Source: an uncultured Alphaproteobacteria bacterium (GTDB taxonomy: Bacteria; Pseudomonadota; Alphaproteobacteria; Caulobacterales; Hyphomonadaceae). From it: a DNA stretch of 64,000 bases. The DNA lies in NCBI GenBank assembly GCA_903831255.1, contig CAIKWZ010000001.1, positions 1 through 64,000 of the forward strand. The letters are read 5' to 3'. The position numbers and the translations under genes are program-made. The notes beneath the pieces were generated by a model. It saw only the letters and a program-made list of their open reading frames with translations. It was not told the DNA's origin and made no database searches. Below, piece by piece: positions 7,835 to 16,671 of this stretch. Within the stretch, counting starts at the first letter, position 1. The number at the start of each line of letters is the position of its first letter.

Positions 7835-9240
7835 ACGCGCATCTTGCGGCCCTCGTCGCCCTCGCGCCCCTCACCATGGCCGCGTGCGCCACTGCGCCCG
7901 TGGGCGAAGCTGAAGCCATTTCCACCCGGATAGCGAGAGATCTCGGAGCCAGTCCCATCTGGGCCCGCGACGAGGCGGCGACTGCGGCGGCTCGAGCGCG
8001 GGTGGCGACCCTTCTGGCCGAACCCGTCAGCGCCGACACTGCGGTGCAGATTGCGCTGATCAATAATCCCCGCGTGACAGCGGCGTTTGAGTCACTCGGG
8101 ATCGCCCGGGCGGATTTTCTTGACGCTGTGACCCCGCCCGCGCCTTCCCTGCATCTTCTGGAGCTGAACTCCAAAGACGGGCACAGCCGCGCTTTGACCT
8201 ACGGCGCCGGGTTTGACCTGCTGGCCCTCCTCAGTCTGCCCGCGTCGGTGCGGGCCGGAGACGGCGCCTGGGAAGCGGCCCGGGCCCGGGCCATTGCCGA
8301 GATGCTGGAGGTCGCAGCCGGAGCTCGAGCGGCCTGGATCGATTACGCCAGCGCCCGTCAGACCTCAGACCTCACAGCTCAAGCCGCTCAGGCCGCAGCG
8401 GGTTCCGCCGCCGCCGCGGACGCCCTCCTTGCCGCCGGCAATATTGCGCAGGTCGAGCGCGACCGGGAGGCGCTCTACGCCGCAGAGATCGGTATTGCGA
8501 ACGTAAAGGCCCAGGCCGAGCTTGTCCCTGCCCGGGAGCATCTGATCGCAGCGCTGGGGCTAAGGCCGGATCAGGCGAACCTGGTGCAGGATCTTGAGCG
8601 CCTGCCGGCTCCGCCTGAGGCCCCCATCGCCATACCTGATCTTGAGGCGCGAGTTGCGGCAGCCAGCACCGATCTCGCTGTGGCGACAGGGATTCTGGAG
8701 GCCGCTCGCGCCGAAACGAGCGTCTCATGGCTGACCTCCCTTCTCCCGGGCCTTGGCCTGGAGGCGGAGCGGGAGCGTGAAGATGGCGAGTGGAAAGAGG
8801 GCTTAGGCTTTTCCTGGATCGTGCCGATTTTTGATCTCGGCGGCGCGGATCGGTTGCGGCGTTCCTCGGAAGCCCGCCGTGCGGCCGCACTCGCGGAGGC
8901 TCTCCAGCTGGAGATCCGATCGGAAGCGCGGGTCCGCCTCGCGCAGGCCGAGGCGGCCCGACAAATCGCGTTCACCCGACGCGCCCTGATCCTGCCTCTC
9001 TCTGCTGACGTATTCGACGGCGCAGTGCGGGATTTCAACGCGATGGAAATCGGCATCTTACAGCTCCTGCAGGAGCGCCGGGCGCGACTGGATGCCGGGC
9101 GGGCGGCCATCGCCGCTGTTTCGGACTACTGGCATGCGCAGGCCCGCTTAGACCTCCTGCTGGCAGGCGGCCGAACTGACGGCCCTGCCGACGCCCCCCA
9201 GAGCTCCTCCGACGCCCGCGCGGCGGATCCCGGCCATTGA
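7831..9240 (+). CDS. TolC-family outer-membrane efflux lipoprotein
   Basis: 469 residues. The signal sequence ends in a lipobox (LTMAAC, then ATAPVG), giving a lipidated outer-membrane factor. Long Ala/Glu-rich helices such as VQIALINNPRVTAAFESLGI, where NNP is the classic OEP start motif, and the repeated internal architecture fit the TolC/OEP family that forms the exit duct of tripartite pumps. No membrane-fusion or RND partner is encoded here, so it may pair with a pump elsewhere or help copper leave the periplasm in another way. It overlaps csoR by 4 bases and is followed after 18 bases by the multicopper oxidase. Confidence 0.88.
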   Translation: MNAHLAALVALAPLTMAACATAPVGEAEAISTRIARDLGASPIWARDEAATAAARARVATLLAEPVSADTAVQIALINNPRVTAAFESLGIARADFLDAVTPPAPSLHLLELNSKDGHSRALTYGAGFDLLALLSLPASVRAGDGAWEAARARAIAEMLEVAAGARAAWIDYASARQTSDLTAQAAQAAAGSAAAADALLAAGNIAQVERDREALYAAEIGIANVKAQAELVPAREHLIAALGLRPDQANLVQDLERLPAPPEAPIAIPDLEARVAAASTDLAVATGILEAARAETSVSWLTSLLPGLGLEAEREREDGEWKEGLGFSWIVPIFDLGGADRLRRSSEARRAAALAEALQLEIRSEARVRLAQAEAARQIAFTRRALILPLSADVFDGAVRDFNAMEIGILQLLQERRARLDAGRAAIAAVSDYWHAQARLDLLLAGGRTDGPADAPQSSSDARAADPGH

Positions 9241-9258
9241 CCCATAAGGACGCCGATC

Positions 9259-10605
9259 ATGAAAATTCCTGATCTGAACCGGCGCGGCGTCATGATCGCG
9301 GCAGGCCTGACCGCAGGGGCGGCGGCTCTCGCGACAAACGCAGCGCAGGCAGCGCCGGCGCATGCGACAAGCGCCCCGCACGGTCAGTCGTATCCGCCAG
9401 GCCGCCCGGGTATTGATTACCAGCCCGTCATTGCGCCCAACGGCGTCAAAATTCCCTTCACGGTCAGCGATGGAGTGAAGATCTTTCACCTCACTCTGGG
9501 GGAATATGACCATACCTTTGCAAAAGGTCTCGTCGCCCGCGTGTGGGGCTTCAACCAGGCCGCCGCGTCCGCCATCATGGAGGCCGTCGAAGGGGACCGC
9601 ATCCGCGTTTATGTGACCAATGGCCTGGGCGGCCCAACGGCTGTTCACTGGCATGGCTTCATCCTGCCCTCCGGTATGGACGGGGTGGGAGGCCTCACGC
9701 AGGAAAGCATCCCCCCGGGCGAGACCTGGGTCTACGAGTTTCCGCTCGTCCAGCACGGGACGTTGATGTTCCACGCTCACCATGACGAGATGGTGCAGAT
9801 GGGCCTGGGGCTCACGGGTATGTTCGTCATCCATCCGCGTCGTCCGCGCGCCCGGGCGGACCGGGACTTCGCGCTTTTATTGCACGAATGGAAAATCCGA
9901 CCGGGCGCGGGGCGCCCCGACCCGAACGAAATGACAGACCTGAATGTCTTTACCCTGAACGGGAAGGTCTTTCCCGCCACCGACCCGCTGGTCGTGCGTC
10001 AGGGCCAGAAGGTGCGGATCCGTTTCGCCAATCTCAGCATGCAGAACCATCACCCGATGCATATCCACGGCCATGCCTGGCGGGTCACCGAGACCGATGG
10101 CGGCGTGATCCCCGAAGCAGGGCGCTGGCCTGAGACGACCGTTCTCGTGCCCGTGGGGTCCACCCGCACGGTGGAATTTGACGCTGACTACGAAGGGGAT
10201 TGGGGGATGCACTGCCACATGCTGCACCACCTGATGAACCAGATGGGCCATGGGGCGCAGAACATGGTAGGAGTAGACACCAACGCCCTGCAGGCGCTCA
10301 CTCAGGACGTCATTCCGGACGCCATGATCATGGGGCAGCACGGCATGGATGAGCATGGCCAACATGTAGAGATGGGTCATATGGCGGTTCCCAGAAACGC
10401 GATCCCCATGGTCGGCGCGCAGGGGCCCCGCGGCTACATCTCCATGGGAGGCCTCGTCACAATGGTGAAGGTACGCGCCGGCATCACGAGCTTTGGAGAC
10501 CCGGGCTGGTATGTAAACCCACCCGGAACCGAAGCGCGCCGAGCGACGCCCGAAGAGCTTTCACGGGACAGAATTTCATCTGAAATCGACAGGAGCGTAT
10601 CATGA
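9259..10605 (+). CDS. Multicopper oxidase (periplasmic, copper resistance)
   Basis: 448 residues. It probably oxidises Cu(I) to the less toxic Cu(II) in the periplasm. A twin-arginine signal (LNRRGVMIAAG) suggests Tat export after folding. All copper ligand motifs are present: HWHG at 130-133, HAHH at 172-175, HPMHIHGH at 265-272 and HCHMLHHLMNQM at 318-329, with Cys319 as type-1 ligand. The spacing suggests two cupredoxin domains, shorter than the three-domain CueO/CopA. The tail after residue 350 is rich in Met and His (MGQHGMDEHGQHVEMGHM), which could bind copper. AAGGA precedes the ATG. The stop overlaps the next start by 4 bases. Confidence 0.93.
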   Translation: MKIPDLNRRGVMIAAGLTAGAAALATNAAQAAPAHATSAPHGQSYPPGRPGIDYQPVIAPNGVKIPFTVSDGVKIFHLTLGEYDHTFAKGLVARVWGFNQAAASAIMEAVEGDRIRVYVTNGLGGPTAVHWHGFILPSGMDGVGGLTQESIPPGETWVYEFPLVQHGTLMFHAHHDEMVQMGLGLTGMFVIHPRRPRARADRDFALLLHEWKIRPGAGRPDPNEMTDLNVFTLNGKVFPATDPLVVRQGQKVRIRFANLSMQNHHPMHIHGHAWRVTETDGGVIPEAGRWPETTVLVPVGSTRTVEFDADYEGDWGMHCHMLHHLMNQMGHGAQNMVGVDTNALQALTQDVIPDAMIMGQHGMDEHGQHVEMGHMAVPRNAIPMVGAQGPRGYISMGGLVTMVKVRAGITSFGDPGWYVNPPGTEARRATPEELSRDRISSEIDRSVS

Positions 10606-10994
10606 AACCACTTGTGGCGTTGAGAGTGGCCTCTCTGATCGCGATGGCGGCGGCGTCGGTCGGGAACCTGGCCGTTGCCCAAGCTCATGGAGGGCGTCAT
10701 GGGGGCCATCAGGCCAGCATGGAGATGCGGCCTTCCATTACAGACGGTGCCGTTCTGACAACTCGGCCCGATAAAGTCGATATCGCCTTCACTCCTGCGA
10801 TGCGGCTGGTTGCGGCGCGTCTGACGACCGCAACGGGCGAAACGATCCCGGTAAGGTTTGATGCGACCTCTCCCGCGGCTGCTTCAGCGACCATACGGTT
10901 CGCGCCCCTTGCCCCGGACAGCTATACGTTCACTTACACCACTGACATGGGCGATCATACGATGTCCGGCCGTGTCCGTTTTTCCGTCCGCTGA
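10602..10994 (+). CDS. copC: CopC-like periplasmic copper-binding protein (first copy)
   Basis: 130 residues. A signal peptide ends near AVAQA, and the mature N-terminus HGGRHGGHQ is His-rich. The rest has the single beta-barrel CopC pattern (AVLTTRPDKVDIAFTPAMRL, then LAPDSYTFTYTTDMGDHTMSG). The N-terminal His and the Asp/His pair in GDHTMSG fit the Cu(II) site of CopC. It differs from the second copy in its His-rich start and looks like a diverged duplicate. AGGAG precedes the ATG. Confidence 0.82.
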   Translation: MKPLVALRVASLIAMAAASVGNLAVAQAHGGRHGGHQASMEMRPSITDGAVLTTRPDKVDIAFTPAMRLVAARLTTATGETIPVRFDATSPAAASATIRFAPLAPDSYTFTYTTDMGDHTMSGRVRFSVR

Positions 10995-11015
10995 GCAGAT
11001 CAGGGAGCCGCCGTC

Positions 11016-11369
11016 ATGTGGCGTCAAGTCGTTCTCGCCATCGCAGTTCTTAATGCGACACTCCCGGCGGCGTTCGCCCACACATCGGCTCAGTCGATAT
11101 CCATCGCCGATGGCGCCAGGCTGAAGACGGCGCCGGAGCAACTGACCATCACATTCCAGCACGCGGCCCGGTTTGGCTCGGTGAGTCTGCAGACCGCTGC
11201 TGGCGAGCGGGTTCCTGTACCCTATGCGCCGCCAACCGTCGCGACGAGCACCTTCACCATCCCCCTGCCTAGGCTTGCGCCGGACAGCTATCGTCTGACG
11301 TGGCGGGTCATCGCTGAGGACGGACATGTCATGACCGGAGCAGTGTCCTTCACCGTCGCCCGCAGCTGA
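11016..11369 (+). CDS. copC: CopC copper-resistance protein (second copy)
   Basis: 117 residues. Signal peptide cleavage after AAFA leaves His as the first mature residue, as in CopC proteins with an N-terminal histidine-brace Cu(II) site. The late motif DGHVMTGAVSFTV supplies the usual Asp and His ligands. It should hand copper to CopD in the inner membrane. It lies 21 bases after the first copC-like gene and 7 bases before copD. GGGAG precedes the ATG at 11016. Confidence 0.88.
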   Translation: MWRQVVLAIAVLNATLPAAFAHTSAQSISIADGARLKTAPEQLTITFQHAARFGSVSLQTAAGERVPVPYAPPTVATSTFTIPLPRLAPDSYRLTWRVIAEDGHVMTGAVSFTVARS

Positions 11370-11376
11370 GGGCCGC

Positions 11377-12225
11377 GTGGGGACTTTTGACCCTCTGATC
11401 ATCGGCGCGGTGGGAACAAAACTCGCCTGGATCTGCGCCGGTCTTCTCGCCATCGGCGTCGCCCTCCATGCGATTTCAGGTGTGACGCAGCACCGATCAG
11501 AGATTGCCCGAAAGACGATTTCTCTTTCCGCAGCAGCATTAGCGACATCCGTTCTGGCGCGCCTTGGGTTCAGCGCGGTCGAGCTGGCGGGTGACATGCG
11601 TGGGGCAGCCGATCTCCTGCCCGTCGTCTGGACGGTGCAGCGCAGCGCGGTGATCATGACACTTATTGGCGTCGGGGCTCTGGCTTTTGGGGCTCTCTTG
11701 AGTTCCCGCCTCGTCCTGGCGATGGGGGTTGTCGCCGCAGCCTCAGCGTTCGGCATGACCGGCCACGCACAGGGCGTGGCAGTCCCGTCCGTTGCGGGCC
11801 TGATTGTGGCTCTGCATGTTCTCCTGGCGGGCTTCTGGGCCACGGCCCCGCTGGTCCTGTGGCCGCGAAAAGGCCTGACTGACGACAAGCTCGCGGCGCG
11901 TAACAAACGGTTCGGAGCCATCGCATTGACGGCAGTGCCAGCGCTGTTCATCGCTGGCGGCGCGCTTGCGGTCTGGTTTGGAGGGGGCGTTTCGGGCCTC
12001 TTCGGTTCAACCTACGGCGCGGTCATCGCTTCCAAAAGCTTCCTCGCCGCCGCAGCCCTCGGCGTGGGCGGATGGAACCGACTGGTTTTCGCAAGGCTCT
12101 TGGAGACTGATCCGCTCAAGGCGAAACGCTATCTCGGCTGGGCGATGATGGCCGATGGCGTGTTGTTTCTTGGCGCGGCGATCGCCGTCACCTTAGCGAC
12201 CACGGTCGCTGCGCCGCACGGATAG
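11377..12225 (+). CDS. copD: CopD copper-resistance membrane protein
   Basis: 282 residues with about eight hydrophobic segments, the CopD fold of the inner membrane, which is thought to move copper between periplasm and cytoplasm with CopC. Recognisable stretches are LHVLLAGFWATAPLVL and the C-terminal KRYLGWAMMADGVLFLGAAI. The start is GTG at 11377, 7 bases past copC. It is the last gene of the operon. A short CCCGG-AGA-CCGGG hairpin (12277-12289) lies downstream but is too weak to call a terminator. Confidence 0.85.
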   Translation: MGTFDPLIIGAVGTKLAWICAGLLAIGVALHAISGVTQHRSEIARKTISLSAAALATSVLARLGFSAVELAGDMRGAADLLPVVWTVQRSAVIMTLIGVGALAFGALLSSRLVLAMGVVAAASAFGMTGHAQGVAVPSVAGLIVALHVLLAGFWATAPLVLWPRKGLTDDKLAARNKRFGAIALTAVPALFIAGGALAVWFGGGVSGLFGSTYGAVIASKSFLAAAALGVGGWNRLVFARLLETDPLKAKRYLGWAMMADGVLFLGAAIAVTLATTVAAPHG

Positions 12226-13158
12226 CGCCTCAGAAGACCCAACGGTCCCCGTTAATCGCTCCATTTCCCCGCCCCCCCCGGAGACCGGGAGACGCCGTCC
12301 AAGCCCGCGCCAGACGAGTCCTAGCCCTGGGCAACCGAGCCCCTCTCCCGATCACCTTGTTTGAATCTTTCCGTCATTTTGCCAGTATGTTGCAGAGACT
12401 ATGGCTCGGCGGTTCGTCGGTGCAAATCTACCTGGTGTGGATCCAGACAGGCAGACAGGAGTCCTTCCCGAACGTTGTCCGTGGCGCAGCCTGTCTCTGG
12501 TGAGACCCAGGAGACGAATAATGCGGCGACAAACTGTCATCGGTCTTGCGCTTTCCGTCGCAATGTCAGTTGTATCCGCATCCCGCGTCCGCAATTCTAG
12601 GTTACTCCCTCCAGACGGCCTCGCCTCTCGCATTGACCTGTTGAATGACATTGTCGGTGCAGGGGCCCTCATCAGGATCTGTTGGCCTCCCCCGCCTAAA
12701 CGCAAACGCACAGGGCCCTGATTTAACGCGGGCGGCGTGAGACCTCCGTTACGCCGCGGCCTTCCGAGCTCAGATACCAGCTCCCTCGGGTAGCGACCGC
12801 TCCTTTCAACGAATGCTGCTGTCCCCTCCCTCCCCCAGGCGCGTATCGCGGCGCACACGGCGATTCCCCGTGGGCTTCGGCACAACTCCGGGCTCCAGTC
12901 CATCAACAAACGCGCCGCCACGCCCTCTGGCAGATCGCTTATGTCGACCGATATGGCAGCCAACGGACCGGTCGAGGAAACCTGTCTCTAAAGGGCCAGC
13001 GGGTCTCATACTTTGATAAGGTGGCCATCTTCACTGGCCTCCTTCAGCCCCGTCTCGACCAGAAATGACATCCCCACGCAAGGAATGGACTTAGAGGCCT
13101 TGCCTCCCGGGCTGCCTCGCGAACAGGATAGGCTTCAACAAGCAGACCTGGTGATCCC
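12226..13158. other. Decayed region between copper operon and amidase
   Basis: No intact gene. On the minus strand 12602-12963 carries the pseudogene described separately. Further upstream on the same strand (about 13110-13012) other protein-like fragments appear in shifting frames (GLLVEAYPVREAAREA, then IPCVGMSFLVETGLKEASED ending at a TGA near 13014). I cannot assign them. The region looks like an accumulation of gene remnants. Confidence 0.45.
12602..12963 (-). pseudogene. Remnant of PLP-dependent (group II, aromatic amino-acid type) decarboxylase
   Basis: Only about 120 codons from the C-terminal half remain. The first frame reads WSPELCRSPRGIAVCAAIRA and WGREGTAAFVERS, the pattern found in DOPA/tryptophan/glutamate decarboxylase-like enzymes as SPELSRRARG..WAALRALGR.G, and runs on to ALNQ. 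Near 12715-12722 the frame shifts by one base, and CAFAFRRGRPTDPDEG then CTDNVIQQVNARGEAVW continue the family pattern (xTDxVIxxVQAxGxxW) until TAA at 12602-12604. The N-terminal half, including the PLP lysine region, is missing. The assignment rests on motif order, not on a search. Confidence 0.6.
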
Positions 13159-14589
13159 ATGACCCCGCAAGACTACGCCAGCCTAGACGGCCTCGCCCTC
13201 GCCGCAGCCATTCGGAAGGGGGAGACCACAGCCCTCGAGGCAGTCGATGCGGCGATCGCCATCATCGAGCGCCTCAATCCCATCCTGAATGCGGTGGTTC
13301 ATTCGGCCTTCGAGGAGGCTCGCGCAATAGCTCGCGGCTCCCTTCCCGAGGGGCCGTTCCGAGGGACGCCGTTCCTGATCAAGGACCTGGCCATGCCGGT
13401 CGCCGGCTGGCCTCGCACCTCCGGAAGTCGGTTCGCTCGTCATATGGTCGATCAGAAGGATGGCGGCCTTACGGCCCGCTATAGGCGCGCCGGAGTTATC
13501 CCTCTGGGCAAGACCAACACCCCGGAATACGGCATTACGGGCACAACCGAGAGCGCCCTTCTGGGTCCCTGTCGGAATCCCTGGAATCCGAACCACATCG
13601 CCGGGGGCTCGTCAGGCGGATCCGCCGCGGCGGTCGCCTCCGGCATGGTTCCCCTCGCCCACGCCAGCGACGGTCTCGGGTCCATTCGCATACCGGCCGC
13701 CTGTTGCGGGCTGGTGGGGCTGAAGGTCACGCGCGATCGCGTTCCAAATCTTCCGGACGGATACGACTATGCGGCCGGGTTCGTGGTTGATCATGTCGTC
13801 ACCCGGACGGTGCGCGACAGCGCGGCTATGCTGGATGCCACCGATACGCCCGAGCCAGACAGCCCTTACCCGGCGCCGCCGAAGTCTGGTCCTTTCCTGG
13901 ACGAGGTCGGCCGTTCACCCGGACGACTTCGCATTTCCTGGTCATCCGAGACGCCTTCGGGCCGGCCGGTGGACCCGCAGATCCAGGCGGCCCTGGAGCG
14001 CACCGCCGATCTCCTGCGACGCCTCGGTCATGATGTGGTCGAAGAAGGGCTCGGTATCGACTATAGAGCGCTCTACGCCGCCAGAGGTCCGGTCTCCGGC
14101 GCCAATTTCGCCGCCGGCATGGCGCGGCTAATCCAGGAGATCGGCCGCGAGCCTGAGCCCGATGAGCTCGAGCCGCTGACCTGGGCCGCTCTCAAGGGAG
14201 GACGCCAGGTCACTGGCGAGATGGCTCTTCGGTCGCTGCAGGAGCTGCGTATCCTCAACCGGGCCACCCTCTCCTTCTTTCGCGAGCGCGACATCTATCT
14301 GACCCCGGTGCTGGGAACGCCGGTTCCCCTTGTCGGGCACATAGATCCGGTCGGCCTCGAGCCCCGCGAGGTGGGTCGGCGTCAGGGACAGGCCTTCCCG
14401 TTCACCCCGCCGTTCAACTTCTCAGGTCAACCCTCTCTCTCCCTTCCCCTCGAGACGACCGCTGACGGACTGCCGGTGGGTATGATGTTCACCGCGCGCT
14501 ATGCCGACGAAGCCACACTCTTTCGTCTGGCAGGACAGCTGGAAAAAGAAGCGCCCTGGGCGAGACGACGGCCCATACTCTGGGCATAG
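13159..14589 (+). CDS. Amidase-signature family hydrolase
   Basis: 476 residues. Amidase-signature enzymes use a Ser-cis-Ser-Lys triad to cleave amide bonds. The lysine lies in PFLIKDLAMPVAGWP (about residue 76), the Gly/Ser loop GGSSGGSAAAVASGM is near 149-163, and the nucleophile region is SDGLGSIRIPAACCGLVGLK near 170-190. The usual DGGGSIR here reads DGLGSIR. No signal peptide, so it is cytoplasmic. The length is typical. The exact substrate is unknown; related enzymes act on cyclic 6-aminohexanoate dimers, aryl amides or acylamides. It is alone on the plus strand, with a perfect stem-loop 30 bases downstream. Confidence 0.9.
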   Translation: MTPQDYASLDGLALAAAIRKGETTALEAVDAAIAIIERLNPILNAVVHSAFEEARAIARGSLPEGPFRGTPFLIKDLAMPVAGWPRTSGSRFARHMVDQKDGGLTARYRRAGVIPLGKTNTPEYGITGTTESALLGPCRNPWNPNHIAGGSSGGSAAAVASGMVPLAHASDGLGSIRIPAACCGLVGLKVTRDRVPNLPDGYDYAAGFVVDHVVTRTVRDSAAMLDATDTPEPDSPYPAPPKSGPFLDEVGRSPGRLRISWSSETPSGRPVDPQIQAALERTADLLRRLGHDVVEEGLGIDYRALYAARGPVSGANFAAGMARLIQEIGREPEPDELEPLTWAALKGGRQVTGEMALRSLQELRILNRATLSFFRERDIYLTPVLGTPVPLVGHIDPVGLEPREVGRRQGQAFPFTPPFNFSGQPSLSLPLETTADGLPVGMMFTARYADEATLFRLAGQLEKEAPWARRRPILWA

Positions 14590-14619
14590 GTCGGCCAGCG
14601 GCATTCAGGCATGTGGCCA

Positions 14620-14641
14620 GAGCCTCCCGAAAAGGAGGCTC
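14620..14641. terminator. Perfect stem-loop after amidase gene
   Basis: GAGCCTCC (14620-14627) and GGAGGCTC (14634-14641) pair perfectly around the loop CGAAAA. It sits between the convergent amidase gene and the minus-strand hydrolase gene, so it may serve both. It has no T-run. Confidence 0.5.
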
Positions 14642-14849
14642 CTGTGCGCGCCCGCTTGGCCCGGGAGGGTGCAACTGTCGGATAGCCGCCAGAACCACGC
14701 GCGCCCCACGCCCCCTCGCGGACTGCCGGGCCTCGATGGGTCTTATGTCCGACACGTCCTCCCCCTGCATCGCAATGGTTTGCGGGGGCAATCAACCTAA
14801 CGTCGCGACGGCTGGTGGAACCAATCCAAGAGGAGGCTCGCCAAATGCC

Positions 14850-16262
14850 TTACCGAGGCGGCGCCGTAATCGGCCTCGCATCCTCCCACCGGTAGGGCAG
14901 TACGTCAGGCTTTACCTGAACTTCGGTGGTGAACTTCAGAGGATATTTGCCTCCGCTGGGATAGACCAGCTCGACGAAGTAGGCCGTGTAACCGCTGGCC
15001 GGCTTAAGCGCATCTCCCACATAGCTTCCATCGGCCTGCGCCGTCAGGCGCGTGCTGGTAAACGCCTTGCCGATCGTGTCGACGCGGAAGTCGCGCTCCT
15101 TCGGGTTGTTCGCCTGCCAGAGCAGAACCTCGGAAGGCTCGCCTTCAGGTCTCACAACAATCGCCCCGTCATCCCGAACGGTCCAGGCATAGTCTGGTAT
15201 CGCCCGATTGTTGAGGATCGCATCATGAAAGGCGGTGATGCTCTCCATGATATCCGTCCCGGCGGTGGAATGCTTCGAGTTCGGGATCATGCGCAGACGC
15301 TTTGGAGAGGCGACCTTCGAATACCCGTAGCGCGTATTGTCCGGCGGGAAGTACTCGTCCCCGACGGCGTTGATCACGTATTTCGGGATCTTCATCGTCT
15401 CCCTGTCCTGATAGTTCAGCGGGTCTTCGATGAGGTTCACAGCATCGAGCGCAGGCTTGCCGATCTGATCGGGAATAAGGCCTGCGTCGACATAATCCTG
15501 GAGCGCCGGCGAGAAATACCCCAGAGCGCGCCAGTGATGAATCGTGGTTTCATTAACGCCAAGGACGTTGATCACGATCGGAACAATTCCAACCACGCGC
15601 TTATCGACCGCGCCCACCAGCCAGGTGGTCCAGCCGCGCTTGGATCCGCCCGCCACAACGAAACCGTCAATGCTCAGCTTGCCGCCTGTGTCGGACTTGA
15701 TGAACTCCTGAACCGCAGTCATCGCCTGGGTCCCGCTTTTGACCATGGGAAGACGTACAAGCGCCTCGGGATCCTGCGCGGTCGCGTAACGCGCCTGCAG
15801 GAAGGCGATGATCTCGTCCTCGACACGGGACTTACGGAGCGGATCCCCGGCGAAGGTCAGAGGCTGGTTCGGAACATCGTTCAGCTCGACCACGACGGAC
15901 TGGGTATCGACCGCCATCTGCGCAAAACGATCTGCGGGCTTTGTGGGAGCGGGATCGTCCTTGTCGCCGCCTGTGATGTAGAGAAACGCCTTGCTGTGGG
16001 CGACAGTGTCGGGAATGACGACGGTCATCCAGTGCTTCCAGACCCTGTCGTCGACATCTTTCGGTCCCCAGGTCTGAGAGGTCATCTGCAGGACAGCGCA
16101 TCGATACCCGTCGCCCTTGCACGTTCCGACGACGCGAACGGCGTAGCTTGGATCCGGCCTTGCCACATAGGCGTCCAGGGCATTAGGCGGCGCCGCAGAG
16201 GCAGGCGCCGCGGCCAGCGCGAGGGCTGCGAGCAGCCCCCTGAAACCCTTCAGACACGTCAT
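14850..16262 (-). CDS. Secreted PhoPQ-activated pathogenicity-related (PqaA-type) alpha/beta hydrolase
   Basis: 470 residues with a signal peptide (cleavage near APASA). The sequence MKIPKYVINAVGDEYFPPDN, the nucleophile loop FVVAGGSKRGWTTWLVGA and LRMIPNSKHSTAG match the PhoPQ-activated pathogenicity-related family, an alpha/beta hydrolase fold. The likely triad is Ser in GGSKRG, Asp in GDEYF and His in SKHST. The C-terminal part forms a small beta domain. The family name comes from Salmonella and Dictyostelium members; the substrate is not established, and peptidase or esterase activity is plausible. GGGAGG precedes the ATG at 16262. It is monocistronic. Confidence 0.88.
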   Translation of the reverse strand: MTCLKGFRGLLAALALAAAPASAAPPNALDAYVARPDPSYAVRVVGTCKGDGYRCAVLQMTSQTWGPKDVDDRVWKHWMTVVIPDTVAHSKAFLYITGGDKDDPAPTKPADRFAQMAVDTQSVVVELNDVPNQPLTFAGDPLRKSRVEDEIIAFLQARYATAQDPEALVRLPMVKSGTQAMTAVQEFIKSDTGGKLSIDGFVVAGGSKRGWTTWLVGAVDKRVVGIVPIVINVLGVNETTIHHWRALGYFSPALQDYVDAGLIPDQIGKPALDAVNLIEDPLNYQDRETMKIPKYVINAVGDEYFPPDNTRYGYSKVASPKRLRMIPNSKHSTAGTDIMESITAFHDAILNNRAIPDYAWTVRDDGAIVVRPEGEPSEVLLWQANNPKERDFRVDTIGKAFTSTRLTAQADGSYVGDALKPASGYTAYFVELVYPSGGKYPLKFTTEVQVKPDVLPYRWEDARPITAPPR

Positions 16263-16671
16263 CGCCCAAACCTCCCGATCTATTCGCCTTCCCGGCCTGG
16301 GGGTCGCCGGTCCGAGCCCTGAAAGACGCCGGTGCGCGCGTCGTTCACCGATCTGACGATAGCTTATCTGGATGCGGAAACAATGCGCCGGAGCCCTCCC
16401 GAGACCGCCCAGGGACGGCCGATCACGCAGCTCTGCAGATCCCGAATGCCTTCTAAGGCTGCCTGCCTGCGTTCCTGGAGCTGGGATACATGCTCCCCCG
16501 GCGCCTCGGGAACCGTTCGATCGACCTGCTTCACGCTATCCGGGATGGCCCTCAGGGCGTGAAGCTGTCACAGAGACTTGAGATATGTCCCGGACTACTT
16601 ACCGTACCGCGAAGTCCCCCACGCGCACGTTCCTGACGAACAGCTGCGCCTGCATTCAGGGAGCCTGTCAC
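16263..16671. other. Intergenic, nothing assigned
   Basis: Divergent gap between the PqaA-type hydrolase gene and the DUF4153 gene; it should hold both promoters. Short frames on either strand do not match any family I know, and I see no convincing promoter, repeat or RNA. Confidence 0.4.

Noticed and set aside
12521-12721. 66-codon frame with AGGAG and a signal-like start on the plus strand
   Set aside because: It overlaps the opposite-strand decarboxylase remnant, and its second half (PPPPKRKRTGP) does not look like a secreted protein.
14613-16322. 569-codon plus-strand frame
   Set aside because: It mirrors the PqaA-type hydrolase gene on the minus strand; its text has no domain pattern, and the minus-strand gene has motifs, signal peptide and ribosome site.
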